Shown: piece by piece, positions 33,311-46,040 of the stretch
How the letters are laid out: each line of letters opens with the position of its first letter
How positions within the stretch are numbered: the first letter of the stretch is position 1
Source: Tamarix chinensis
Lineage: Eukaryota; Streptophyta; Magnoliopsida; Caryophyllales; Tamaricaceae
Assembly (NCBI GenBank): GCA_030549775.1
Contig: CM060174.1
Span: forward strand, 52,392,707 to 52,456,706
Direction of reading: 5' to 3'
Length of the DNA: 64,000 nucleotides
The notes under the pieces: generated by a model
Databases searched by the model: none
The model's input: the letters and a program-made list of their open reading frames with translations, nothing else
What the model was told of the DNA's origin: nothing
Position numbers and translations under genes: made by a program

Positions 33311-34229
33311 ATTCAAGCTCTAACCAGCTATGCAACCATAAAAAACTCATCAGCTTAGAGGTCACATAAGATTAAGAACAACCTAATGGGATAGCCACCA
33401 CCTTAGAAGGAGACAAACTAGGAATCTAACAACATATCACCTTAAACTTTTTCTTTCTTAATATTCACCATGAACCCTCAATTCTAACAAGACATCATAA
33501 TCTAACCTCCTATTTTATCCTTAATACTTTTATGATCACGTAACAACCATATACCCTTTCCAAACTCAAACTTTTAATTCTTTATAATCCATAATTTTCA
33601 TAGCAACTAAATTCTCCATATTTACTCCTCACACAGGATCTACCTTAGTCTACGGCTCTTCACATCTCAACTAATAGATGAATAACTCCAATTCATCCCA
33701 GTCTTCCATTAACGACATCCTAAATATCCTTAATATCCATTTCCCAACTATATCTCTCTTAGAATCAAAGTAGATATCACATCATAAGTTCCCAATAAAT
33801 TCCAATTTGTCTTAATATTCCAACTATTGCACCTTTAAAACATATTCACAAATCATGTCTCAAGCATTCAAATACAAGGTAAAGCCACTAATCCACATAA
33901 AGAAAATTTTTCCTCCTCAATAAAAGTTAAACCTAATCCTCAAATATAGCCATGGGACAAGAAAATTAACTACTCTCATAAAAGCACATCACTATATAAC
34001 ATAGAATGATTACAAAATTAAGAAGAAAAAAAAAAGTGACACATAAGGTTGGCACAAAAACAACACAAAGGAATGAAAAACTAACTCCCAAACCCCAACT
34101 AACACCCACTCACTATGCATATCAGACTCAAGTTTTTTAAATTAGAGAGAAGACTTTAAAATAATTAGATCAAGAATTATGTAAGGAAAAAACATGATTA
34201 TCAACAACCAAAAAGCCATGATACACACT
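33311..34229. other. AT-rich unassigned region right of G copy 3
   Basis: Shares the texture of 27600-28420, so the two are probably halves of one older element split by copy 3. No protein family is recognised on either strand. Confidence 0.4.
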
Positions 34230-35340
34230 TGTAGCATCCCTATTGTTATAATTAGATTTTTTAATTTATTTTATAAGACATTTTACAAAAACTAAATAGA
34301 AAATGTGGTAGGCTATTGCAACATTTAACATAGAAAAGGTACAATCATTACCTAACATTTGCCACTTGCATGTCAAAAAAGTAAAATTATATCCCAAGTG
34401 TTAGGTATGTTTATTACCTAAAATAATTATGCTATAAGAATTCTAAAATGATAAAAAAATAAATACAAGATCAATAAGATCTGATAGGACTCTACAAGAG
34501 CAAAATAAAATAGTATACAAGATCCCATGGATCTAAATGGTAATGTAAATCAAGCCAACCGAGGACTCACACTCTCACTTTACATAACCCAATAACAAGA
34601 AACCTACACAATCCTAAATAGTATGGTATCAGTATGACAAGCATATTGAGTAAGACCTAATTATTACACATAAGCATACCCCATGTAAACCACGTTATCA
34701 AATTATTATATGTCATGACAACATTTGGTATTTAATTATATATAATCAAAGATAATAAAATCAATAAACTCTAGGAAATCAATTCAAATTAATATTAAAT
34801 TATGTTGACAAGACATTATACATGATACATAAACATAGAGAGCAACTCCAAGACAACAACATAGGGTGGAAAACGATGTGTATAATATGTTATACAACAA
34901 AGGTATACTAAGTAACATATGGAATCGCAAAGATTCGATTAGCATAGAGGAATCAAGAGAAACCTACATGCATCTCCAGCATGTAGTTCTAGCATAATAT
35001 GGAATCTAGTTGAGGATTTCATAAGTAGTTTAGGGTTTTAACACTTAAAAGAGATCATTAGATCACATAATGATAACTTGACACAATGAAAGAATTAAAA
35101 TGTGATCTACTAAGGCATATGAACACAAACTATGAGGCATAATCCTAGACAATAGTAATTAAAATCAAATTGGACTAGGCAACCAGACCGGTGAACTAGT
35201 TACTCTATTAGTTGGATTACTAAATAGGACTATTTACATAAAAAAATCTATATAAATTTGGTTCGACTGGTTGGTTTTGCAAAAAACTAGGATTGAACAG
35301 GTTAATTACAAACCCAAACCGGTTTGTCCCCCCTTTTTTT
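34230..35340. other. Possible diverged relative of the G end, then unassigned DNA
   Basis: TGTAGCATCCC at 34230 resembles TGTAACACCCC. Around 34620-34660 the words 'atcagtatgacaagcatattgagtaag' recall the block before the hairpin units in G copies. No hairpin units or second end were found. Positions 35170-35330 contain repeated ACCGGT/AACCGGTT words. Confidence 0.25.
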
Positions 35341-36904
35341 CCTATTAAAGGACTCATTTTGAGTCAGGAAGATGCTGAGGTTTGTTTATGATTTCACTCG
35401 ATTGTCGAGTGTTGAACTTCCTCTTCCTTGCTCTTGCTTTATTACACCTTCTCCTTTATTTGTTTTCCCGCCATTGTTGGGCCACAATTAATGCCATCAC
35501 TAGAGCTTAGAGGTTTGCCTTCGTTGTCCCTCACACATAGGTTTGATCACATTCTTTTCTCTTCCCCCTACACTTTGGGGTTGACATCTTTAGACACATA
35601 TGCCATATGGATGGGCATAGTCAGGCAACTCTCAGGTATGGATCTCTTATTACATGAATTCTTCACAACTTCTAAGTTAATTTTGGAGGATTTTAAGCTA
35701 CCCCACTTCTTTTACACAATAGGCTTGACATCCTGGATATAGTTACCTTTAAAAAAAAAGGGCAATCAAATGAGTATGGATGGCTAAAAACTTGAGCTTG
35801 CACCTAAGGCTCTTGCCTCATTACATTGCAATAATTACCTCTTAACATTATCTAGACCATAGTCTTTATAGCATGTGGAAGATGATCTGCCACCACCATT
35901 AGGTGACCCCATAGCTATAGCTGATATTTCTCATCCACTAGGGGAGCCTCCACATCCACCATCACCCCTTCCACCTCTTGTGGCTCCTCCCTTTGGTCAT
36001 GTGATACTTGTTAATGTTCATGATTTTCTTCTTTGTGTCATTAGGATGTTGATATCCTTGGATAAATGACAAAGCATCATGGAGCCAGAGTTGTGTGTGA
36101 TTTACTATAAGATACAACTAGACTTTGAGCCACATAACCAAGATCACATGGACAGTCCTCCAAGAGCTACATTTGTCCATGAGGACCATCATACTACTCC
36201 TACCGATGCTGCTCAGGACACCTCTCCTACTTCTTTTAATCCCAATTTTTTATGAGTCCCTCACTAAGGCAAATAGGATGAGATGTATTATAGTTGAGAC
36301 AGTTGACTCAGAGGACACTCTAGTGATAACTTCAACATCTAGTCCATGCTTACTATCACTAATCTTATTGCACCCTCAACCTTGCCCACCTTCGACTTCT
36401 TTAACTAAGACTTGTACATTTTTTTAGGTTTAGCTTCGTCATATTATGTTTCTTTAACATGCATTACTTATATGGCTTCTATATTATGTATTACTGAATG
36501 TAAATTATTAATGAGATATTGATCTTTTCTCTCTCTCTCTCATATTTATCACTTATGATTTAATATTATACTGACTATTCATTCATTTTTTTTAAGAAAA
36601 ACATTCACCTCTAAGATGTCACCTATTTATTGATTAGGGGGAGTATTATTTGTCGTTTCATAATGTATACTTATGCATCATCCTTTATATACACATGTTA
36701 AGAGGGAGTTTTCCCTCCCCATAGGGTAATTATTTGTAGCTTTTTACTTCCAGGATGCTCTATATTATCACCTTTTGTTGAAGTCCAAAAGGATGAGAGA
36801 ATCTGAGATTTTGGATTAAAAGTTTCATAAAGGTTAAATGTCTTGCCTACCACATACTCATTACTCCTTCACATTTACAACCATACACTTTTTGTTTGTT
36901 ATCA
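35341..36904 (+). pseudogene. Env-like 3' region of a SIRE/Maximus-type Copia element (upstream copy)
   Basis: About 950 bp (35500-36440) is a diverged direct copy of 45100-46040: shared phrases include aagttaattttggagg, ctggatatagttac, ccaccaccattaggtgacc and atttgtccatgaggaccat. Several open pieces remain, including one of 104 codons, but stops break the frame. In SIRE-type elements an env-like frame lies between pol and the 3' LTR. A polypurine tract and LTR follow at 36908 onward, as expected. The function of env-like frames in plant retrotransposons is unproven. Confidence 0.65.
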
Positions 36905-36907
36905 TCA

Positions 36908-36920
36908 AAAAGGGGGAGAT
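36908..36920 (+). other. Polypurine tract of the Copia element
   Basis: AAAAGGGGGAGAT, preceded by tatcatca, is the usual plus-strand primer site just before the 3' LTR of SIRE-type elements. Confidence 0.8.
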
Positions 36921-38600
36921 TATTAATCTGAAAGGTTAAATAATGTCATTATACTTGTTTTGATGATAACAAATGGACCTTTATAACTAATGTGTTTGCT
37001 TAAGTGTGCATGTACAATAATTGACTTAAAAAGAAATCTAAAACACATCCACTTAAAGTATTTTCAAAATGTGAAAAATATGAAAAAGAAATCAAGATTC
37101 CAAGCACAAGAAAACAACATATAGCAGATAACCAAAACTTGAAGATTAAGGATAACATTTCTTATGTCATAGGTTTCTCATAAAGAGCTAAGTTGAGCAA
37201 ATTTCATATTTCAATTAAAACTCTTTAAAACGTTTTGTTCAAAACACTTAACTTGAATTCTTTTCATTAACTCTTTAAAAGTGTTTTCAAAATTAAATGG
37301 TTGGTTCTAGTTGTAATCAGTGGACTAGTCCCTAGACTAATAAAATAGTTCAGTTTTATTAAATGCATGAAATGAGTTAAACTCAGATTGATTGACTGGT
37401 GTAGCAAACCAATTTTCTGGTTATACCAAATAGATAAATTGGTTTAACCAACCAATCCACGGGTTTCATTCCTGTAGAAACTCATTTGTCTCTGTTTGAA
37501 CTCATGAACTAGTTTCAAGAAACCAATCGGCTGGTTTTAGGAAACCGATCCATGGGTTTCACTCTTGTAAAATCTATGCGTCTCTATTTAAATAGATCAA
37601 TTGATTTAACCTAACTTATTAGACAGTTTGAGGAAATCATTTGACTGATTAAACCAACTAGTCCATGGGTTTCACTAATTTAGAAACCCATTTGTCTCTG
37701 TTTAAACACATCAACTGGTTTTCCAAAACTAATTGATTGGTTTAACTAAAACTTCTATGGGTTTTACTCCTATAGAAACTCATTTATCTTTGTTTAAATA
37801 CATTGACTAGTTTCACCAAGCTTATCGACTGCTTTGGAAAACTGATTAACTGTTTTGAAAAACTAGTCTATGGGTTTTATTCCTATAGAAACCTTTTGTT
37901 CTCTATTTAAACACATCAATTGGTTTTGCGAAACTAATCAACTAGTTCATAACCAATCAACCAATTTGAACAAACTAATTGACTGGTAAAATGAACACAC
38001 TGACCAGTCTTACCATACTATGTTACTATTCACATATGTTCTTAAGACCAACTATGCACTATGCACAATCGATTAACCTGTTTGAATAAGCTAATCAACT
38101 TGTTTTTACAATGGTAACCATTCCACTTCTAGTTTTAACATAAAGAGTTAATTGGTTTGAATCATCGATTGATTAGCCATAAAACTGATTATTGGTGAGT
38201 ATTATATGCTTATTTTCTTCCCATTGGGCTATACAAATTTTTTGAAATTTTGTGTCTAACAACTATGAGATGGGGGTAACCCTTATAAATAAGATCCCTT
38301 TGTATTAATTACAAAAAAATTCCAACAACATTGATTATGTAATTAATCTCTTACTCTCAAATCATTTAATTGCTCACTTAAAATTTTTAAACTTTTATAG
38401 TTATGAGATTTTACTGAAAGTGCAATTTACTCACTTCTCTTAGCTATAAATCTGTTCCCAAATTATAATATCTCTTATTACATCTAGTTATATTACATCT
38501 CATTCAAACTTCTACACTTACATATCTTTTATTCTTAGTTAGGATTATATATAATCACAACCTCCTCATAAAATTTATTTAAAGGAGTTAGTGAGTGTTT
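36921..38600 (+). mobile_element. LTR of the SIRE/Maximus-type Copia element
   Basis: It begins right after the polypurine tract (TATTAATCTG, the usual TG probably mutated) and ends shortly before the gag start at 38625. The exact 3' edge and primer-binding site were not found. Contains 'cttgttttgatgataacaaa', common in this lineage, and an internal tandem array. One LTR here serves both the upstream env-like piece and the downstream gag-pol. Confidence 0.65.
37440..37960 (+). repeat. Dimeric tandem repeat (about 206 bp) in the Copia LTR
   Basis: The phrase gggttt(c/t)a(c/t)t plus tagaaa...cattt recurs at 37461, 37554, 37667, 37759 and 37872. Alternating spacings of 93, 113, 92 and 113 give a higher-order unit of about 206 bp. 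Linked words are aactagttt, aaccaat and actggttt. Confidence 0.75.
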
Positions 38601-38624
38601 TCTTATCATTCTTGATATATTATT

Positions 38625-41600
38625 ATGGAGAATATAGATAAAATAAATAGGTCTATGGTAAGCTTGTGGAAAAGACAATGGATGAGCTCATGGATGCATA
38701 AAAGAGGAGACTAACTCCTAATAATAAAGACATCATGATTCTACAATGTGGGATTAGTGAAAGGGAGTACCATCAGATCCAATTGTTCTCATCTACAAAA
38801 GAAATGTGGGATAAGTTCATACTCATCCTCACCCATGAAGGGATAAATCAGGTGAAGGATCAAAGAATCACTCTTTACACTATAAAGTATGAAATCTTTA
38901 GCATAAAGCAAGGTGAAAGCATCAATAACCTAACTTTACCTTAATTATCAACAATTTCAAGGCCTTGGGAAAAGAAATCACTAAAGAAGAACAAGTTAGA
39001 AAGATCTTGCAAGGTCTTACAAAATAATGGAGCCCCAAAGTGAGTGCAATTGAAGAAGCCATAGATTTAAGCAAAATGACAATTATAGAGCTCTTCGATA
39101 AGCTTATTGCTCATCAATCAAAAATGGAAGATGGATTGAAAGAAAGAAAGAATAATCCTTTAACATTAAAAGCCTCCACTTTTTCTAGACAACAAGAAGT
39201 GGTTGAAGATATGGGTGAAAAGGAAAGTGAAGAAGGAGAAGAATAACCTCCCATGAATGATGAAGAAGTGGCCTTTATAACCACTCAATTTATAAGGTTC
39301 CTGCAATCAAGAGGAAATAGAAATAGAAGATCTTCATCAAGCAACACAATGAATCTCAGAGAAGTAAATTAACATGGATAACAAGATCAAATACCACAAT
39401 TATGGAAAAGTTGGGAATTTCACCCATGATTGATATGAGTTTAGCAATAAAATCGCTAAAAAATGGTAAGGAATAAAGGAAAAAAAGTAACAACAAATAA
39501 ATGAAAGGATCAAGAAAATCCATGGCTTCCTTTGATTAAAGTGAAGGTAAATCATCCAATGAAGAGGAAGAAGTTGTTAACCTTTGTTTCATGGATCTAG
39601 GAGAGGAATCATCAATCTCCACCTCACCCACAAGCTTTGATGATGAAGATGACATCAATGAGGTACAATCTAACTTACTATACTTATATGATGACTTGTT
39701 ATGTGTTTTACATGATTCATTACATGATAATGATATTATAATCACTTAATTGACTAACAAAATCTTGTATTAAATGAATTTTTTTTCTTGAATGTCACAC
39801 GTGTCTTGTCAAAACTGGATAGTAAATAAAACAACTGAATTTAATGAATATAAGGAATATATTTTTTATTATCCCTAGGTCAAGATGGATCAATTTTAAT
39901 CCAAAATAGTTGATCTTCAAGCTAAATGTGATAAAATTTCAAATATTGTATATACCTTCACAAAGGGTGAAGAAGGATTAAATATGTTGTTAGGTGCTCA
40001 ACTATACTGTAAGGATTGTGAAGGCTTAGGCTATAGAAATTAGATTGTAATTAATTGTCAAACACTAAATAATTTCTTTGTAAGAGCCTCTAAACCTCAT
40101 CAAGTGAATAATTCTCCTACATCAAACAATTATAATGTATGCGGAAAAAGTGGACACTCATATGTAATATGTAGGCATGAAAAAAAGTAAAATTCACCTC
40201 TACTCATAAATAAATTGTTTTATGCAATATGTGTGGTAAATCTAGTCATGTTGCTTCATCATGTAATTTTACAAAAAATACCAAAGTGATTCCAACATTC
40301 AAGGTGATGTGGGTACCTAAGGGGACCATCCTGCATGAATTAAACACTAACCCGATAAGGACACATTGAAAGGATACCTAAATTAGGACATTTGCACTTG
40401 TAGGTATGTATAAAAGTCAATATAAGATGCCACAAATGGTTCCTAGATAGTGGATTATCAAGACACATGATAGGTGATCAAACCATGTTCTCCAAGTTAA
40501 CTCAATATGATGGTGAAAGCATGACCTTTGGAGACAACTCAAAAGGAAAGATCATCAGTGTTGGCAGCATCAGTATTGGTAACTCTAAACTCTTCATAAA
40601 CAAAGTATATCTAGTTGATGGACTTAAGTATAATTTGATTAGCATTAGCTAACTATGGGATAAATTATTTCTAGTAAGCTTTTCAAATTCACACTGTGTG
40701 ATTTCAAGTGGTGTAGATAAATCTATATATTTTTTATACTCGCACATGAACATTGTGTACATGATTGATGTTAAATTAATAAATTACACAGTATATGTTT
40801 ATGTGCAATTGATAAAGATGCATGGTTATGGCATAAACACATTACACAAGGTAGCATGGACTTATTAAATAAACTTTCTAGAAAAGAATTAGTACGTCGT
40901 ACTTTGCAAGAGATTGATTATGTGAAGTACGTCAACAAGGGAAACAACACAGGGTTACCTTCAAACCCAAAAATGTTCTAGCCACATCTCAACGACTTGA
41001 ATTATTGCACATGGATTTATTTGGGCTTTCTAGGACCAATAGAATGGGTGGTTGTAGGTATGAACTAGTCATCGTATATGATTAGTCACGTTATACAAGG
41101 ACATTATTTAAAGATGATGCTTTTAACTCTTTTCTTGTGCCGGCTAAGAAAATTCAAGTAGAAAAAGGAACTATGATCCATTATATAAGGAGTGATTATA
41201 GAAAGTAGTTTGAGAATGCCATATTTATAGACTTCTGTGATAAAAATGGTATTACCCATAACGTTTTGGCACCAAGAACACAACAACAAAATGGTGTGGT
41301 GGAAAAGAAAAATATAACCTTGGAGGGGGTTGCATGAACCATGTTGTGTGACTTTAGACTTCTAAAATACTTTTGGGCCAAAGCTTTTGCCACCACAAAT
41401 TACGTAATGAATAGAGTACTCATACTTTTCATATTGAAAAAAGACACCCTATGATATCTACAAAGGTTATAATCCAAATATGAGTTATTTATATATATTT
41501 GGTTACAAATGCTTTATCCTGAACAATAAAAAGTGTAATTTGGGTAATTTTGACTCCAAAGTAGATGATGGTATCTTCATTAGGTACTCTTTACACATTA

Positions 41601-43460
41601 AATTTTATTAGATCTTCACCAAATGAACATTATTAATTGAAGAATTTGTACATCTTTATTTTGATAAATATTGCTCTCGTGTGTAGAAAAATCAAGAGGA
41701 AGTAGTAGATCCTTCCATCCAATTTGAGTGATTGCTAAAAAATGATGACAAGCCAAGCATAAAATAAGATAAAGATGAAGAACATCAAATCAACAAACAA
41801 GTGGATGAAGTGAGATATGATATTCCTAGAGCATGGAGATATGTCTATGGACACCCTCAAGAGCTCATTATTGGTGATTGAATGAGAGAAGTTGCAACAA
41901 GATCATCACTAGGTAACATTTGTAACTATTTAGCATTTCTATCTCAAATGGAACCTAATTGTCACTTAAAATCCATACATGATGAAAATTAGATCATGGT
42001 AATGCAATATGAGCTTAAAAAATTTAAGAGAAATTAAGTTTGGTAATTAATCCCATTACCTCTAAATAGGCTCATCATTGGAACTAAATGGGTCTTTAGA
42101 AACAAGTTAGATGAAGGGGGTGTTGTGGTTAGAAAAAATCCCAGTTTTTTTATGAAGGATACAACTAAGAGGAATACATTGATTTCAAGGTAACCTTTTC
42201 CCTCATAGCTAGGTTTGAGGCCATACCTATGCTTCTTACAATTGCATCATCCATGTGGTTTACATAATATCAAATGAACATAAAAAATAATTTTCTTAAT
42301 GGTTTTATTGAAGAAGAGGTGTATATTAAGTAGCCACCCTATTTTGGAAATGAATCAAAATCTAACAATGTTTACATACTCAATAAAGCACTTTATGATT
42401 TAAAATAAGCTCCTAGAGCCTGATATGAAACGTGGAGTAAATTACTATTAGAAAAAGGTTTTGAAAGAGGTAAAATTAATAGAACTCTTTTTCTAAATAA
42501 AATTAAAAAGGACTTATTTCATGCACAAATATATTCCGATGGCATAATATTCGGTGCTACTAATGAGTCTATGTGCAAGGAATTTTCAACCTTATATGTA
42601 ATGAGTTTAAACTAAGAATGATAGGTGAGTTAACCTATTTTCTCAAGATCCAAATCAAGCATTCAAAGGAAGGAATAATTTTCAGCCATGAAAACTGCAC
42701 AAAAGAAGTGCTCAAGAAGTTTGGAATTAACAAGTGAAAACCTTGTAGTAAACCTATGGCCACTACCCCAAAGCTTGACATAGATGACTAGTTAATCAAA
42801 AGTAAAATCAAGTTATGATCATATCACTTCTCTACCTTACAACATCTAGACCTAGTATCATGTTTCATGTATTCTTATGTGCTAGGTTTCAATGTAATCC
42901 CCAGGAATCTCACATGACCATTGTCAAGAGAATCCTTATGATCTTATTAGAACATATAACCTAGGCTTATTTTACCCTAGTGATACTCTTCTACACTTAG
43001 TAGGATATTCTAACGCTAATTTTATGGGATATAAAGCTAATAAAAAAAGTACTTTGGGAACCTGCCAATTTCTTGGAGAAGACCTAGTTAGTTGACATAG
43101 CAAGATAGAGTACAGTGTAGCACTTTCTAAACATGAAGTAGAATATATAGCAATTGGTGTTTGTTGTGCACAAATAATCTGGATGAAACATTAATTGGGT
43201 TATTATGGGCTTAAATTTGAAACAATTCTAATTAAATGTGACTATGCTAGTGCTTTTCTCAATAAAATTCCCTTTCAACACTCCAAGTCTAAACATATAG
43301 AAATAAGGCATCACTTCATAAGTGACCATGTTGAAAATGGAGATGTATATATAAAATTTGTTGATACATTACATCAATGGGGGCACATATTCACTAAGCC
43401 TTTAAATTAAGAAATATTCACCAAAATTAAGAGAGAACTTGGAAAGATATTTCTATGATT
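38625..43460 (+). pseudogene. Decayed gag-pol of a SIRE/Maximus-type Ty1/Copia retrotransposon
   Basis: Gag starts at 38625. Open pieces include the UBN2-type gag (ITLYTIKYEIFSIKQGESI, 38870-38935) and two CCHC knuckles (about 40137, 40227). Then come a protease-like WFLDSGLSRHM (about 40440) with the pre-integrase block WLWHKHITQGSM (about 40828), integrase with LLHMDLFG (about 41000), YIRSDY and NGVVEKKN, reverse transcriptase with IGTKWVFRNKLDE (about 42075), and RNase H ending KHIEIRHHFISDHVENGDV (about 43290) and FTKPLN. Many stops and shifts break every domain. The catalytic YVDD is YSDG (about 42532), so the enzyme would be dead even if the frame were open. Order gag-PR-IN-RT-RH identifies Copia. 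Confidence 0.9.
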
Positions 43461-46040
43461 AAAATTAAATCTCTCCCATGATTGTCAACATTTTGAAAAA
43501 AGTAAGGGTTAATCATGACATGAAAAAAAATCACAATAACATGGCTTATGTGACCAGTGGTTAACTTACATAAATTTAATTCAAAACATAACATATGTGA
43601 CCATTGATTAATGTGATATGTTTGATATATATATACACATATACATTAGATTATGTTTGTCAATCAAAGGGACTTGAAAAAATTGAAAATATAACCTAAC
43701 TTAGCTAACCAATAGTTAGGTTAAGAGGTCCAATCGACTGGTGAGTCTAAACTAAAAAGGTAAAATCATTATTGGTTTGTTTATAACCTAAGAAAAACCA
43801 TTAGATTAGATAATCAATACCAGTTGATCGGTATCATGAAAATCAATTGATATAACTAACTACTTGACTAGTTCATCGGGCATATAAATATGGACCTCAC
43901 TTATTCAACTAAACCCTTGACCTTGGTTGTTTAAAACCCATCAACTCCTCTTTGCCTCTTCCCACTCTCTCTTTCAAAATGATAAATCCTTTGTAAAAAA
44001 AATACAAAATTAAACTTCTAATGGTTTGATCTGAAAATTAATTTCTTAACTACAATCTCCATTTATTTCACTCTAACTCACTTGAATCAAGGTAATTCAC
44101 CAAAGACCTAACTTATCAGTTTGACTAATTTACCTTCAATAAACTCATCTAAAGGATAAATTAGGAACTTATTTTTACTCCCTTATATACTTTCACACAA
44201 ACTATACATTGGTTTCCCTTATTTCTCATCATTTGTGAAAATCCTTGTTCGTACACAATCTTGTTAGAATTTCTCCCTCAGATAAGTTTGAACATCTTTA
44301 TGTCCTATCATTGCGAATACTTCTTGTCCAATTCTTCTTGTTAAGGTGAAATGATAGAGAAGAAATTAACTATCTCCACCACCATTCATGGAGGTGCTAC
44401 TACTTCTCTCACTAAATGGGCTTGTACCCAATCATGTTGTCTGGCTCAAACGACAATTTGCATTGAACAACCCACTGCTTCACCTCACCATGCTCCATTT
44501 AGGGCATCCTCATCTTCTTCCTCTTCTTTGAAGAAGTTAGTCACCCATCTCTACCTCATTCTAGAACCACTACTTGTCTTACTCCTTCCCCACCCACCAC
44601 GGCACCTATGCTCTCTACATCTTATTTATCCTCTCCTCACTCTATCTATTTTTTTCTAGACTATGGATGATCAACAACGTTGGATCAAATCCCTTCATAA
44701 GAAGAAATTACTCCAAGGGAATTAATTGATGTGATATGATGTACCGATCAGTTCAAAATTTCCTTATGTAATACCTTTCTGACCTTCACCTTCTCCCTCT
44801 TTTGACTCTCAAAGAATAGCCTACCCTAAATTGGTTTGACTTTTCTACTTACATCTCACAGTTCATGTTATAGGAAGCACCATAGCCACTCATATATTAG
44901 GTTTTTCAATTGTATTAGATAAGGCCAGGATGGCTTACATTTTGGGCAATGAACATAGTATTGAGTCTAGCATAACCTATATAAAGTGGATGCAAAATAG
45001 GATTCCCAATAAGACTCTATCAAACATGCATCGTTGCTACTTTGTTTAAGGAGGAACTACTAGCTCTTACTACCTACCACCCTTTAAGCAGGTGTGTCCC
45101 TACATGGTATCTTCCATTCTATTTCCATGAGCCAGGTCTGGAGCAAACATGACCCTCAAGGATTGGAATGGGTAGATAACATTCTTTCCTCTACCTCCAT
45201 ATGCTTTGGGGTTAACATCTTTAGACACATGTCTTATATTGCTGGGCATAGTCAAACAGCCTTAGGGTGTGGATCTCTTATTATGTGAATTATTTGTGAC
45301 TTCCAAGTTAATTTTGGAGGTTTTCAAACTACCCCATTTCATTTACACAATGGGCTTAACATCTTGGATATAGTTACAATTCGAAGAATGGGATATTAGA
45401 TGAGTATGAATGGCCAAACACTTGAGCTTGTAGCTAAGGCCATTTCCTCATCACATTACAGCAGTTGCCTCTCTATATTATCTAGACCATTATCTTCATA
45501 GCATGTGGAAGGTGATCTTTCACCACCATTAGATGACCTCTCGGCTACCACTAACATACCGTTTTCATCCACTTAGTGAGCCTCCACATCCACCACTACC
45601 CCTTCCACCTCTTGTGCACCTCCTATACATCCTCCTTCTAGTCATGCGACACTTACTTATGTCCATGATCTTCTTCTTTGTGTCATTAGGATGCTGATAT
45701 CCATGGAGAAATGATAGTGGGTCATGGATACTCTTCCAGGCACTACATTTGTCCATGAGGACCATTATACTACTCCTGTTGGTGTTGCTTAAGACACCAC
45801 TCTTCTTTTGATCCCATTTTTGATGAGTCCCTTACTAAGGCAACTAGGACTGGACATGTTACAGTTGAGACATCTAACTTAGAGGACACTATTAGTGTTG
45901 ACTTTTGCATCCAGTCTATGCTTACTATCACTTGTCTAGTTGCACCCTCAACCTCTCCCATTTTTGATCTTCCTTAACCAAGACTTGTACATTTATTTTA
46001 GGTTTATCTTCATCAAAGTATGTTTCCATATAACCCTATA
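43461..46040 (+). pseudogene. Env-like 3' region of the SIRE/Maximus-type Copia element (downstream copy)
   Basis: Follows the RNase H end. Positions 43680-43890 repeat ACCAGTTGATCGG-type words like those in the LTR. A 102-codon open piece at 44351 (Ser-rich, SSSSSSLKKLVTHL) and a 64-codon piece at 45094 are remains of the env-like frame, with stops between. 45100-46040 is a direct copy of 35500-36440. The expected polypurine tract and 3' LTR are missing, so the element is truncated at about 46040. Confidence 0.6.
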
